Both the position numbers and the translations under genes were made by a program. Positions 21,989 to 35,878 of a stretch of 64,000 bases of DNA are shown piece by piece. The stretch comes from Diphasiastrum complanatum (Eukaryota; Streptophyta; Lycopodiopsida; Lycopodiales; Lycopodiaceae). Location: assembly GCA_029204225.1 (NCBI GenBank), contig CM055093.1:48354340-48418339 (forward strand), read 5' to 3'. The notes under the pieces are model-generated. The model was not told where the DNA came from and searched no databases. It saw only the letters and a program-made list of their open reading frames with translations. The stretch's first letter is position 1. The number at the start of each line of letters is the position of its first letter.

Positions 21989-22290
21989 GCTTAGGATTTT
22001 TCTTTTCTATATGAAAGTTTGTTAATCGAATACAATCATTGATTGTCAATTGGAGAAAAGGTGTGTAATGTACCTAGGGAATTGACAATGTGATTGTATA
22101 ATTACCATGAATCTCAGTCAGATCGAATTTTAACACTTTTGGATATGGCAAATCCTATAAAAAGTTGTCATATTTTGATAGAATTTGGCCTTCAAACATT
22201 ATATTATTTAAGCCTAACTCGATATCATCTATGTAGAGTTGTCAAATTCCTCTCTGTCGAACACGAGGTAGTGGATTGGAACTAAATGCG

Positions 22291-25680
<3,390 letters not shown>

Positions 25681-27345
25681 GTCAATGGAACTGCCCTAGT
25701 AGATGAACTGCAGCAGCAGCACGTGGTAATATCGCAGTGTATCGAATTTCTTGAAGCCAGTGAAGCCAACCGTACCAAACTTGCGTCACTATTGAAGGAA
25801 GCACTCCATGATCAGGTCTTTTCATTTGAGTACGAGTTTAGTCCTCTTGTACTTAGATGTCATTCTTTCTTATTTTTTAGAAGTTTTGTACATGCATGCT
25901 TTGGTGGGTTGGAGCTTATTGGAATTTCTATTTGTAGGAGCGTAAATTGGTGCATATCCGTACACAGCTTAAGATACGGTCGCAACAAAATAGCTGTAAT
26001 CATTATACTGTGGAGTGTCAGCTTTTGAAACCAACTGACTTTATTTTGTAAAATGTAATTCTTTTCCGTGTAACATAGACTGGCGCCTGAGGCCCTAGTG
26101 AATCAGGCCTTTTTCCTTATAAACGTAGCGAGTTCATTCGATTAACTTTTCTCTTTGGGAGCTAGTCTTCATCATAGCTGAGTCTGCCCTTCACCTGCAA
26201 GGAGATTATGCATTTGATTCTGATGACATCAATAAGATGTCATGGCACGTAGTACATGCTGTGCATGATGAGGTTTTGTGGTCTAAGACGTTGTAGGCAG
26301 GCTTGGTAAGGCAAAGTTGCACTACTTTTTGGTGGTTGTCAGGTAGTATCCTAAACTTAACAGTGATATGTATAGATCTGGTCGAAAGACAAGTGGAGTT
26401 GCCATTGTTTTGCTGTCCAGTGTGATAAAAACAAGTAGACAAGTCAACCTACTTCTTGGTACATGGGTTTCTTTTTTAGGGAAAGGCTATTACTTGTTAT
26501 TTCTTTGCAGTCTTTCAATACAGCTATTGCGTAGAGCCTTAGAAACTTTTATTTTTGTTAACAATACTGTGATAAGGATTACTCGATAATCATTATAAAC
26601 TTTTTGTTGCAGAAAGCACAGATTCAGGCTTTACATGCTGGGGCATTGCGGCAACGGCTGCTAAGTGGTGGTTCCAGATTGGGAGAACCTGTATCCTCAT
26701 CACAAGGTGCTCAAGAGTTCACCTTGTCAAGACAGACAACTATAAGCCTTCATGACCATCGCCCTGCTTTGGAAAATGGTGGTCCTCATTCTGCTTTTGT
26801 CGGCTCCTTGATGTCGACTGAGCCAATGTTAGAAAGCATGGTTCCAATAGACACACAAGGCAACAAGCATAAGGATGCTTCAGCAACTGCGGCTAAAGTG
26901 GCAGCAAAGCTTGCTGCCTCCACATCCTCAGCTGCGATGCTCACATCCGTGTTGTCATCTTTGGCAGCAGAAGAGGTCGCTGCTTCCTATGGTAATTCCT
27001 TTCCGCCACCAATCAGCCGTGAAGACTACTTTTCCGGGATACATCCTCAAGAAAAAGACCAAGACTAGATGGTACTGCAGATGTGATGGCTATCTCAGAT
27101 GTTAGTTCGCCCTACATGCAGCATAATTCTGTTGCTCCACATCCTCAAACTGGATCACAGCTTCAACAAACTATTCCAAGTCATCTGACTACCATGCATC
27201 ACCAACCTCTTTCAACGCAGCATCAGACACCATGGTGCAACATCAAGCTTCCTCAGTGCAGCCTCAAGCAGCACCTCCCATGCCAAAGTACTTGGGAGTT
27301 ACTACAATGGAAGTCCCTTACAGTTACTCACGTGATCTAGTTAAT
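25681..27345 (+). pseudogene. RPRD1-like (CID-domain family) gene, 3' exons, broken
   Basis: Plant relatives of RPRD1 bind the RNA polymerase II C-terminal domain through an N-terminal CID domain, which is not seen here. Visible exons: about 25,681-25,816 (LVDELQQQHVVISQCIEFLE, coiled coil, ends LLKEALHDQ with a GT donor); 25,938-25,973, a 12-codon exon (ERKLVHIRTQLK) after acceptor TTTGTAG; and a long exon from 26,613 after acceptor TTGTTGCAG, with QALHAGALRQRLLSGG and the family signature AAKLAASTSSAAMLTSVLSS then LAAEE. Lesions: the small exon is followed by AT, not GT; one A is missing in the A-run at 27,052-27,056, which gives an early stop where the shifted frame reads EKRPRLDG; a second frame change lies near 27,230. 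A copia LTR cuts the gene at about 27,345. Confidence 0.75.
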
Positions 27346-27349
27346 CAGG

Positions 27350-27616
27350 TGATCTGTCAAGAATTAGATATGCAACATCAAGCATTCACCATAAGCAATC
27401 ACCAAAAGAAGGCGGAAGAAGAACATGCACTGTCACTCTATCACACTAACACATACAGAATGTGAAATGTACAAATAAACCCTGAACCCTGATAGAGAGA
27501 GAAAACCTACGAGTAGACTAATAGACTAGCCTACGGCTATTGACAGCTGGTCACAGCTGTCAACATTAATGTGCATCGTAAACAGTAACAATGAAGTTTA
27601 TCATTGATTTCTAACA
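27350..27616 (-). mobile_element. 3' LTR of copia element 1
   Basis: On the minus strand the pol frame ends three bases inside a sequence starting TGTTAGAAATC at 27,616, preceded by a polypurine tract TTGAGGGAGAG (27,617-27,627). The far end near 27,350 is an estimate from the point where similarity to the host gene stops making sense. The LTR contains a 10-bp-arm palindrome at 27,540-27,563 (TTGACAGCTG/CAGCTGTCAA). I could not find a matching 5' LTR. Confidence 0.65.
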
Positions 27617-29486
27617 CTCTCCCTCAATGATAAAATTACATTTTTCTATCCCTAATAGAGGACGAAACCTCTCAAATTTACATCTACCTAATGACTTAGT
27701 AAAAATATCTGCCATTTGATTTTCAGATTTACAAAAAACAAGATCAATGGCTCCATCAAGAATTTTCTCTCGAACAAAATGGTAGTGTATTTCGATGTGC
27801 TTGGTTCGGCATGTAAGGTGAATGCAACTTTGATTATCGCAAGATATAGTAGTCGCATCCACCTGTGGTTGACCTAAATCCACAAGCAATCTTCGTAACC
27901 ATACCGCTTCTTGTGTAGCATTGCTGAGTGCTCGATATTCAGCTTCCGTCGATGATAAGGCTACTGTAGGTTGCTTTTTGCTGCTCCATGGAATTGCAGC
28001 TGTACCATAACTGAATGTATGACCACTGGTAGATCTTCTGTCATCAATATTACCTGCCCAATCGGCATCTGTATAACCTACCAACATTGGCTCTTTAGGC
28101 TGATCATACTTCAAACCAAAATTCAGTGTCCCTCGAATGTATCTGAGAATATGTTTAGCAGACTTCCAGTGTGCTTGACTAGGATCTTGCATAAATTGAC
28201 TAACAACACCAACAACATAAGAAATATCAGGTCGTGTGTGTGTCAAATAAATCAAACTACCCACCAGCTGTCTATACAAATAAGCATCCACTTTCTCAGA
28301 TTCATCATATGCAGTAAGCTTCATGTTGACATCCATACGTGTACTCAAAGGCTTACAATCCTACATATTAAACTTATAAAGCAAATCTCGTGCATATTTG
28401 CTTTGTGTAAGAAAGACCACGTTTTCCTTTTGCCATACTTCAATGCCAAGACAATAGTGCATCAATCCTAGATCGCTCATGTCAAAAGCTTTGGAAAGAT
28501 CTGATTTGATGTCATCAATTAAGCTCTCATTACTTCCTATAATAATCAAATCATCCACGTACAACACAATGAACACTATATCTGAATCTTGCCTTAGAAT
28601 GTAAAGATTAGGATCAGCATCACTCTTTATCATTCCTCTTCGCTTGAAGTGCTCATCAATGCAAGAATACCACGCCCGTGGTGCTTGCTTCAATCCATAA
28701 ATGGCTTTGTTGGGCTTACAAACGAGATGCTCTCTCCTTGGATCAACAAATCCTTGAGGTTGTACTAAGTACACCTCTTCATCCAACACTCCATTATTTA
28801 ACATCCATTTGCTGGATCTTCCAACCATAGAAAGCAGAAATAGCAATGATAGTACGTAGAGTTACCATCTTAGCTACGGGTGCGAAGGTTTCTTCAAAAT
28901 CAATACCTTCCTGCTGCTCAAATCCTCTCGCAACCAACCGTGCTTTATACTTGTTGAGTTGCCCATTAGCTCCATATTTGATCTTGTATATCCATTTGCA
29001 AGTGATAGGCATCTTACCATCAGGTAGCTCAACCAAGTTCCACGTCCTATTTTTCGATATAGCTTCCATTTCTGTTTCCATAGCTTCACGCCACTCCTTG
29101 TGTTCCTTTGCTTTATCAAAAGTTTTTGGATCCTGAGCCTTGAGCATAACACTCATTAGGGCTAGAATAATCTCTAATCTTGTAGGAGGTTTTCGATTTC
29201 TACTTGATCTTCTAAGCTCTCCCTGCTCACTTGATTCGGGAGTATCTCCCTTATTAGCATCACTTGTTACTGACAAGTACCACTTAGGCACTCTCCTAGG
29301 AATCTCATTATTGACCTTGTCTTTTTCCATTGGCTCTTCCATATCGACACCAACTTCTTTCTTCACTTGCACTTTAGCTTTGTCATCAAAGGGATCAATT
29401 GTCAATTTTATTTGGTCATTTTGACCCATCTCAGCAACAGTAGCATCTCTAGAAATCACGATCTTTTGTGCATCTATGTCATACAT
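27611..29486 (-). pseudogene. Copia element 1 reverse transcriptase and RNase H
   Basis: The RT opens with KEWREAMETEMEAISKNRTW and KYKARLVARGFEQQEGIDFE. It continues after a frameshift near 28,820 with AIYGLKQAPRAWYSCIDEHF and the catalytic YVDD (28,361-28,846 frame), then, after an in-frame TAG at about 28,350 (KFNM-stop), into RNase H with TRPDISYVVGVVSQFMQDP, GYTDADWAG, STEAEYRAL and TKHIEIHYHFVRE. The end at 27,611 is the natural stop at the LTR edge. Only two lesions separate this from an intact RT-RNase H. Confidence 0.9.
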
Positions 29487-30737
29487 CCTGTATGCCTTGG
29501 CTCTTTCATCATATTCAAGGAAAATACACTTAATAGCTTTTGCATCCAGCTTCTTTCGTTTTTCATCAGGTACATGAGCATAAGCATCACAACCAAATAT
29601 TCGTAAATGAGAAACATTAAAATTTCTTTCCAGTAAAAGCTTTGTAAGGTGTCTTACCCTCCACGGACTTTGTAGGACACCGAGTCAAGATATGAGTAGT
29701 TGTGTTGCATGCTTCTGCCCAAAAAGTATTTGGCAAACCCTTGCTCTTAAGCATTGCTCTAGCCATCTCCACAATGGATCCGTTTTTCCGTTCTGCAACT
29801 CCGTTTTGTTGTGGTGAATAGGGTGTAGTGGTTTGTCTCTTGATCCCCTGATCCTTTCAGAAATTTATAAACTCTGTTGAAAAGTACTCACCGTCACCAT
29901 CTGATCTAAGGGTCTTAATATAACAACCTGTTTGTTTTTCAACTAGACCCTTGAACTCTCTAAACTTGGCAAAAGTATCAGATTTCTTGCTTATGAAATA
30001 AATCCAGATATGTCTACTATAGTCATCAATGAATGTGATGAAATAATAACAACCACTAATGGACCTAGTTTGTATTGGTCCACACAGATCACTATGAACA
30101 AGATCAAGAATGCCATTGGCTCTTCTTGCTCCATCTTTGGGAAATCTCTCTCTATGCAGTTTTCCCAAAATACAACCCTCACAATTTTGTCCTTCAAAAG
30201 AGATATCAAGCAATCCAACAACTAGATTACCTCTTTTAAAGTTTGCAAGCTTTGAGCACTGATATGACCAAGCCTTTGATGCCAAAGATCACTTCGACTA
30301 TCAACAATGCTAACCATAGCTTGAGTAAAAGATCTTGCATTCAATTTGTAGAGTCGATTCCCAGTGACTCTACCTCCTGTAGCAATCAATTTGTAGTGAT
30401 TCTTGATGTCTTTGACAAGACATTTGTCACTGTCAAACTCAACCTTGAGTTGTTGATCAGCCATCGTCCCAACATATAGTAGATTGTTAGCTAAGCCAGG
30501 TACATATTGCACATTGCTTATATGCTTTATCTTCCCGTTGACTAACTTCACTACTACCACTCCAACTCCTTTAACAGATAGCAATTTGCCATCAGCTTGT
30601 CCAACTTCATCACCATTGTCAATTTTCTTGAGTTTTGAAAACCACTCTTTCCTTGAAGTCATGTGCTTGGATGCACCACTATCAATGTACCAGGTATCCT
30701 TGGCTTCATCAATTGTCATTAATGCTGTAATGAACAA
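29487..30737 (-). pseudogene. Copia element 1 protease, GAG-pre-integrase, integrase
   Basis: Protease with the active-site string YIDSGASKHM (30,737 frame), followed by a GAG-pre-integrase region with SDLWHQRLGHISAQSL, then integrase: zinc region ending CEGCILGKLHRERF, first Asp in LVHSDLCGPIQTRS, second in LRSDGDGEYFSTEF, and the Glu in NGVAERKNGS at about 29,790. A frame change lies near 30,230 and a TGA near 29,857. Catalytic residues D, D and E are all still present. Confidence 0.9.
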
Positions 30738-30839
30738 TTTTGAACTCTCACCTGTATCATCTTCATATTGATCATCATCGTATTGATGTTGATCAGTATA
30801 ATTGTCTTCATAATAATAGTCATCAAATTGATGTTGATT

Positions 30840-31708
30840 AACATAATTTCTCGCTTACTATTTGTCTTTTCTTTATTCCATATCCTTCTGTTTCTTGAAG
30901 CATTCATGCTCCCAGTGACCAGGTTTATTGCAATACCTACAATTTTTAGGTTTATTTTGTCTTGAATAGCCGCGTCCTTGACCTCGGTCTTGATTCCAAT
31001 TAGCTCGATTCGGACTATCATTGACTTGCTCATGAAATTTTTGAAATGATCCTCGGCTTGAGTTTCCTCCTCTCGATTGATACTTTCCACAGCCAAATCT
31101 TCCACCTCGTCCTCTAACTGCAAGAGCTTGATCATAGCTCCTGTTACGATGATTCAAGTTCTCTTGACGTTGCTCTCTTGCAAAAGCAATCCACCTAGTT
31201 CTTCATAGGTTGGAAGATTTTCTCTTGTGGCTATACTCGTCACAAACATCTGATGTGACTCACTCAGACTATTCAATGTCAATTGCACGATCTCACGATC
31301 TTGTACTCGCTCTCCAACTACTGCTAATTGATCACGGATCTCTTTGATCTTCAATATGTGATTGGCAATAGTTGCACCATCATCCATCCACAATGTATAC
31401 AATTTTGTCTTTAAAAATAGTATTCGTGATGTGTTTGTCATTTCAAAAAATGCCTTCAATGTATCCCACGCTTCTTTTGGTCCTTCTGAATCTGAAATAT
31501 AGGGAATAATTGCATCTCTAATTGATAAGTTTATGACATTTTGGGCTTTCCGTCTTCTCCTATCAAATGCCCGCTGATCTTCTTCAATCACTGGCCTTGT
31601 CTCTTCACCTATCACGATCTCCCATAGCTCCTTTTCCATCAAAATGTTCTTCAGTTTGAATTTCCAAACTGCATAGTTGCCGACACCTTCCAATTTTGCG
31701 TGACTCAT
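30840..31708 (-). pseudogene. Copia element 1 gag
   Basis: Starts at the Met of MSHAKLEGVGNYAVWKFKLK (about 31,708), then a UBN2-like domain (PKEAWDTLKAFFEMTNTSRI, EIVQLTLNSLSESHQMF). After a one-frame shift at about 31,155 comes an Arg/Gly-rich linker and a CCHC knuckle CRYCNKPGHWEHEC (about 30,900-30,945). A stop follows shortly. No primer site is found directly upstream, so the leader and 5' LTR are missing or replaced. Confidence 0.85.
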
Positions 31709-31806
31709 TAAGGACACCCTCGCTTAGAGTTGCCATTACTAGATAGATGAGTCTGGATCACAAAATTTATTCACACCACAGTACTATAAGTTTTTGGTTG
31801 TACACT

Positions 31807-32058
31807 TGATATCAGTACGACGCGCGGGTGCACGACTGCTCGGGATTCTCTTTACCTCTAATGCGTCGCTCCGATATTGGTACTGATATGTGATATCAGT
31901 ATGACGCGCAGATGTACGACTACTCTTAGTTTTCTTTACCTCTGGCACGTCGATCCGATATTGGTACAGATATGTTATATCTGTATGACACGCGGATGTA
32001 CGACTGCTCAAGCTTTTTTCTACCTCTGGCGCATTGATCCAATATTGGTATGGAAAAG
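31807..32058. repeat. 84-bp tandem repeat, three units
   Basis: Units begin at 31,807, 31,891 and 31,975 (string TGATATCAGTACGACGCG and variants), with a period of 84 bp. Each unit boundary is a dyad: TACTGATAT/ATATCAGTA at 31,881-31,901 and TACAGATAT/ATATCTGTA at 31,965-31,985. The array lies just upstream of the copia gag on the minus strand and downstream of an LTR plus primer site, where a retrotransposon leader would be. No protein role is claimed. Confidence 0.9.
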
Positions 32059-32568
32059 ATTAAAAACAGAGAGAATATAAGAACTTTCAGAGGGAATATT
32101 CTAGTTTCGACGCGGCTCCTCTTTGCAAAGATTTCGAAATGTGTGATCGTTCAAAAGACAGAGATCAGTAAGGTGAAAAGTATGAAGCCTTCTAGCTCTG
32201 AATGGTAGTACTAGACACTGTCTAGTGTGATTTGCGGTACTCCAAACAGACAAATGAGAGATTTCTTGGCAAACCTCTCACACAAATAGCACTTTCCACA
32301 ACAACTAGAAAGTATTGTAAAAATCTTTCCCACTCAACAGATTTTCAATCTGTCTGATGCTGCCCCGGCCTTTCGGATGCCTCCAAGACTGTGCTTTCGT
32401 TCCCCACTGATGATTCTAATCTCCAACCCTACAAAATACACCAAAGAAGAATTTCTTTGAGCCATTTTTGTCTCTCCAAGCTTTCACCTCCCGTGAAGGA
32501 CTTTCTCACTTCGTTGCGGAGCCTGTGACAAGCTGTATCCACTTATCAGGCACGCAAGACTATTGCTA
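32059..32568 (-). other. Leader-like sequence between primer site and copia gag
   Basis: No gene is visible. On the minus strand it follows the LTR and primer site at 32,569-32,580. It probably belongs to the element family whose 3' LTR is at 43,982. Confidence 0.4.
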
Positions 32569-33050
32569 CTCTGATACCATGTCAACACGAGTTAGAGAGA
32601 GAAAATGAGAGAGATAACAAGCAAAATAGTTTAGATCCAAAATGGCATAAGATAGCTAGAAAACTTTGTTTCTTCATCATTGATTGTGAGGAGAGCTACA
32701 CATATTTATGGAGTTTGAGTAGCTCGAGGTAGAACCACATCCATCCAATACAAAATGACATCTGAAGTGACATCTAGAGTCGATGTGACATTTGTCACTT
32801 GCCATGCATGAAATTCTACCAACTTTTTACTAACTAACAAAGTACAAATCATCATGCATGTGTCCATTATACTTTGTGCATGCCTTGCATGTCACTATGG
32901 ATCACTTACAAGTAATGCATGTGAATTGCCACGAGTTTCTACAAGCATGACTTTGCTAATTCTATGTCTAGAAACTATATGCAAGTTGTATTCATCAATC
33001 TAGATATTACATAACCATGTAGCTGGAGTTCTATGTAGGCCAAACTTGGC
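32569..33050 (-). mobile_element. Truncated copia 5' LTR with tRNA-iMet primer site
   Basis: TGGTATCAGAG on the minus strand at 32,579-32,569 is the start of a tRNA-iMet primer site. The LTR ends CTCGTGTTGACA immediately before it. The LTR (32,580-33,050) is the reverse complement of the 43,982-44,552 LTR and lacks about the first 85 bp, because a gypsy fragment begins at 33,052. It is a different family from the LTR at 27,616. Confidence 0.8.
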
Positions 33051-33051
33051 A

Positions 33052-33523
33052 TTCGGATTGAGAACATAAACTGCATGCAACATTATGGGCATTTAGAACA
33101 GCTTATAAAGGTAGTACGAATCAAACACCATTTCAGCTTGTCTATGGTCAAGATGCAGTTATGTCAATTGAATTCTTAGTACCATCTCTATGCATAGCAG
33201 CAGCGGAACGGTTGGATGATGCAAAATCCTTACAGATCCGTCATGAGGCTTTACAAAATCTTTGTGAAACCAGATTGATGACAATTCATGCATTAGCAGC
33301 AAAGAAAGCCCGTCGCAAGGCATGGCACGATCACCGATTACACAAAAAAGATCTGAAAGAAGGGGTTCTAGCACTAATGTATAAAACGAAACTGATCAAA
33401 GGAAAATTGAAGTTTACAAGTGAAGGACCGTATAAGGTGAAAGAAATATTGAACTATGGAGCTGTTATTTTAGAACATTTTTATGGAAAACAATTCGACA
33501 CTCCTATGAATGGCAACTGACTA
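33052..33523 (+). pseudogene. Ty3/gypsy integrase C-terminal fragment
   Basis: Frame with WAFRTAYKGSTNQTPFQL, VYGQDAVMSIEF, a basic helix ARRKAWHDHRLHKKDL, then the end domain with GKLKFTSEGPYKVKEI, finishing at a natural stop near 33,520. The first part has TGA where a homologous fragment at 41,522 has Trp. The catalytic core is absent. The downstream sequence is the 3' untranslated part of the same element family. Confidence 0.8.
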
Positions 33524-34382
33524 TGCAAGTTTTGGCAGCCAGCCAGTTCACCCAGCATGATCCAACACCTTACCAATTTTTACTTTTGTTGTTTTACAAT
33601 TTCTTTGTTTTTTACTCTTTGAGTGATTTTCTTTTTTTCAGAAAAAGACATAAAAAAAAGGGAGAAAAAAGAATGATGAGCAAAAGTCAAAAAAGTCATT
33701 AGAGAGAAAAAAGTTGAAGAAAAGTATTTTCAAAAGATAATTTTTGATGAAAAGTTAGAAAATTACTTTTTTGCGTCATATTTTGTACATACAGTCTTAG
33801 AAACCTTCGTCGAGATTTCAGATCATACATCCACCTCAAATTTCTTTATACTGAGTTGGGCGAAGGTTCTTTTCTAGACTTACTACATGTTTTGCGGTTA
33901 GGCAAATGTTCAACAACTTACCATTTTGAGAACCTTCATCCAGCATCTTACAGCCTTTATTAACCTTCGCCGACTTGACAGATGGATTTAGAATGCCAAA
34001 ATTAGGTGGGGCATAGGTTTAGATTTTCAAAATTTGCATTTATTACAATACTTAGGCGAATGATGTCCTTAGGCGAATGATGAATCTTCACCATATCTTG
34101 AAAACCTTCGTCGGATTTGTTCAGACCTTTGGAAACCTTCGTTGAGATTTTTGGAGCTTATTTTCACAGTATTGAACATACTGCAAATTTTTGTCTAGAA
34201 CTGAACAACCAAACTAGTACATTGTCTAATGGACTCTCTAGATCAACTTATAAAAGGGCCGAATTCGATTTCATTTCTCACTTGTGCTAACGAAGCACTT
34301 GCAAAATTTCCAGCAACCAAAACTTTCTAAAACTTCCTTCCAAGCTTTGTGATACACTCTATCATTGTTCTACTCTTAGTAC
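33524..34382 (+). other. Gypsy 3' region with repeated CCTTCGTCGA motifs and a TATA box
   Basis: Noncoding. At least eight copies of a motif around ACCTTCGTCGAGATTT, or its complement GGCGAAGG, lie between 33,800 and 34,150. A good TATA box (TATAAAAG) is at 34,249-34,256, 130 bp before the open frame that follows. Confidence 0.6.
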
Positions 34383-35018
34383 TTGCCTGTTCATCATGTC
34401 TTCTATAATACTTCACAATCTCCTCAATATGTCATTCATCGTGGCGTTCTGACCAAGACGGCCGTCATGATCCTTCCTCGCACAAGCCTGGTGGCTCAAT
34501 GGATGAACCTTGTTGAGCTTTTTCTCACGGCAATGGGGATCAACGTGCATGCCTTCTCAAGTAAAATCAGTATGCACTTTATTACCATGGCTTTTAGCAC
34601 TTGGACCGAGGCCAAGTACAAGTTTTATATCACCTACCAGACTGCTACCCACAAGGTGCGTGTGATTGAGGCCACCCTTGCAGCCAGAGGAATCACTTCT
34701 GGCAAACAGCCCTTGCCAAATCATAAGCACGCCAAGAGTATCATCAAGCCATTTATTGATACTACTGATAAACTATATTGGACCAATGACGACTATTTGA
34801 TTGAATCTATCTGTGACCCTACCATCCACGTCGCCGCTCACCTTTTGAGCAACTTCATGATGGTTGGCAACCTCAAAAAGGAGCGTATTACATCTCAGAT
34901 CCTACATCGCATTGTAGAATCCAACTACAAGTTAGGATCTGCACCATTAGAGCCTTATAACTGGTTCAAAATGATATTCGAAGAATTGAAGAGAGCTATC
35001 AAGAGCAATTCCAAATAA
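34383..35018 (+). CDS. Uncharacterised ORF, 5' of an acidic ORF
   Basis: Open for 211 codons; the first in-frame ATG is at about 34,470 (MILPRTSLVAQWMNL), though the frame is open further upstream. The product looks globular and helical, with VELFLTAMGINVHAFSSKI, RVIEATLAARGITSGKQ, DDYLIESICDPTIHVAAHLL and RIVESNYKLGSAPLEPYNWF. After the TAA at 35,016-35,018 the same frame stays open and protein-like for about 60 codons (FLAGPLLSSLAISYLDN), so the stop may be a lesion. It has a TATA box upstream and lies downstream of a gypsy integrase end on the same strand. I do not recognise the family; an accessory ORF of a gypsy element is likely. Confidence 0.5.
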   Translation: MPVHHVFYNTSQSPQYVIHRGVLTKTAVMILPRTSLVAQWMNLVELFLTAMGINVHAFSSKISMHFITMAFSTWTEAKYKFYITYQTATHKVRVIEATLAARGITSGKQPLPNHKHAKSIIKPFIDTTDKLYWTNDDYLIESICDPTIHVAAHLLSNFMMVGNLKKERITSQILHRIVESNYKLGSAPLEPYNWFKMIFEELKRAIKSNSK

Positions 35019-35206
35019 CAGTTTCTTGCTGGGCCTCTTCTTTCCTCCCTTGCTATTTCGTACTTAGACAACAAAATCCATGGGATTTATGCTGACGTCG
35101 TGTTGTTTGTCTATGAAGACACACCAGTTGAATCCTCCCAGCAAGCTTCCAATTTCATAGTCGTCGTCCTGCGTCATGTTGTCGTACTAGGCAAACACCT
35201 TCAGCT

Positions 35207-35878
35207 GTGCTCCCACCCCCTGCTACAACTCGCACTGAACTACCTATCCTCCCATCCACTGATGCTTCCCTAGCCTCAGCTTCCTCACAAGGTCAGTTTG
35301 TGACCATTGTAGATACCATTCCAATCACAACTGGCCAAACCGCCTCACCCGCACCAAATCGAGCAACTTCACCAAACACGCAGGCGTTCATGGACATATT
35401 TGATGATTCCAATCCCTTGGGGCTAGATGAAATTTTTGAAATACCTAAGAGCCCAGGGCCCTTTGATCCCCAATCCCCTAGAAAAGGATTTGATCATTTC
35501 CATGATGCTGCGAATGTTTTTGATTCATCCTTTCAAGTCAGTCAAGAAGATCAAGCAAAAGTAGCACCAGATACCATTAGGGTCGTCCACGAGGTCAAGT
35601 CACCAAAGAAGTTCAATGCCATGGTACCAGAAGGTTATGAAGAAGAGGATGTATCCGAGGAAGAAGATACACAGCCAAAACTCAAAGGCATACCAAGTCA
35701 AGTTTCTAGATCGGAATTACCTACTGCTGCTGCTGCTACAACCCCCACACAAGAAGAAGCAATGTTCAAGGCCATAACCATAGAAGATGCCCTTCTTGCT
35801 ACAAATGAATGCCAAAATATCTTAGTCGTGAGGAGGAACAAGATCTGTACGATACCACTAGAAGAGGACGCCAAGTGA
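35207..35878 (+). CDS. Uncharacterised Pro/Ser/acid-rich ORF
   Basis: A 223-codon frame, mostly low-complexity: Pro/Thr/Ser-rich start (PPPATTRTELPILPSTD), then an acidic middle with DIFDDSNPLGLDEIFEIPKS and EGYEEEDVSEEEDTQPKLK, and an end with ITIEDALLATNECQNI. It looks like an intrinsically disordered tail, possibly of the protein encoded just upstream, in a different frame. No start is clearly preferred. Function unknown. Confidence 0.4.
   Translation: MLPPPATTRTELPILPSTDASLASASSQGQFVTIVDTIPITTGQTASPAPNRATSPNTQAFMDIFDDSNPLGLDEIFEIPKSPGPFDPQSPRKGFDHFHDAANVFDSSFQVSQEDQAKVAPDTIRVVHEVKSPKKFNAMVPEGYEEEDVSEEEDTQPKLKGIPSQVSRSELPTAAAATTPTQEEAMFKAITIEDALLATNECQNILVVRRNKICTIPLEEDAK

Larger units (their letters stand above)
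14531..22290 (-). mobile_element. Helentron (Helitron2-type) rolling-circle transposon, decayed
   Basis: Minus-strand element with, in order, an RPA-like ORF (21,480-20,882), an unrecognised ORF (20,265-18,799), and a Rep-helicase-endonuclease gene (18,440-14,841). The Rep motif EFQHRG..HDHGILW, the CRFHYP/PPM..TMIL string, the ANMDIQF block, a Pif1-family helicase and a C-terminal exonuclease-endonuclease-phosphatase domain together fit Helentrons rather than canonical plant Helitrons. The 3' end is placed at about 14,531: the flank is unbroken to there when compared with a related element-free sequence at 42,131-42,200. The 5' end near 22,290 is only a candidate, based on a short similarity to the other side of that sequence. 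Several stops and frameshifts show it is inactive. Confidence 0.8.

Noticed and set aside
26206-26442. ORF on the minus strand within the RPRD1-like gene
   Set aside because: It lies inside an intron on the opposite strand with no domain or homologous copy.
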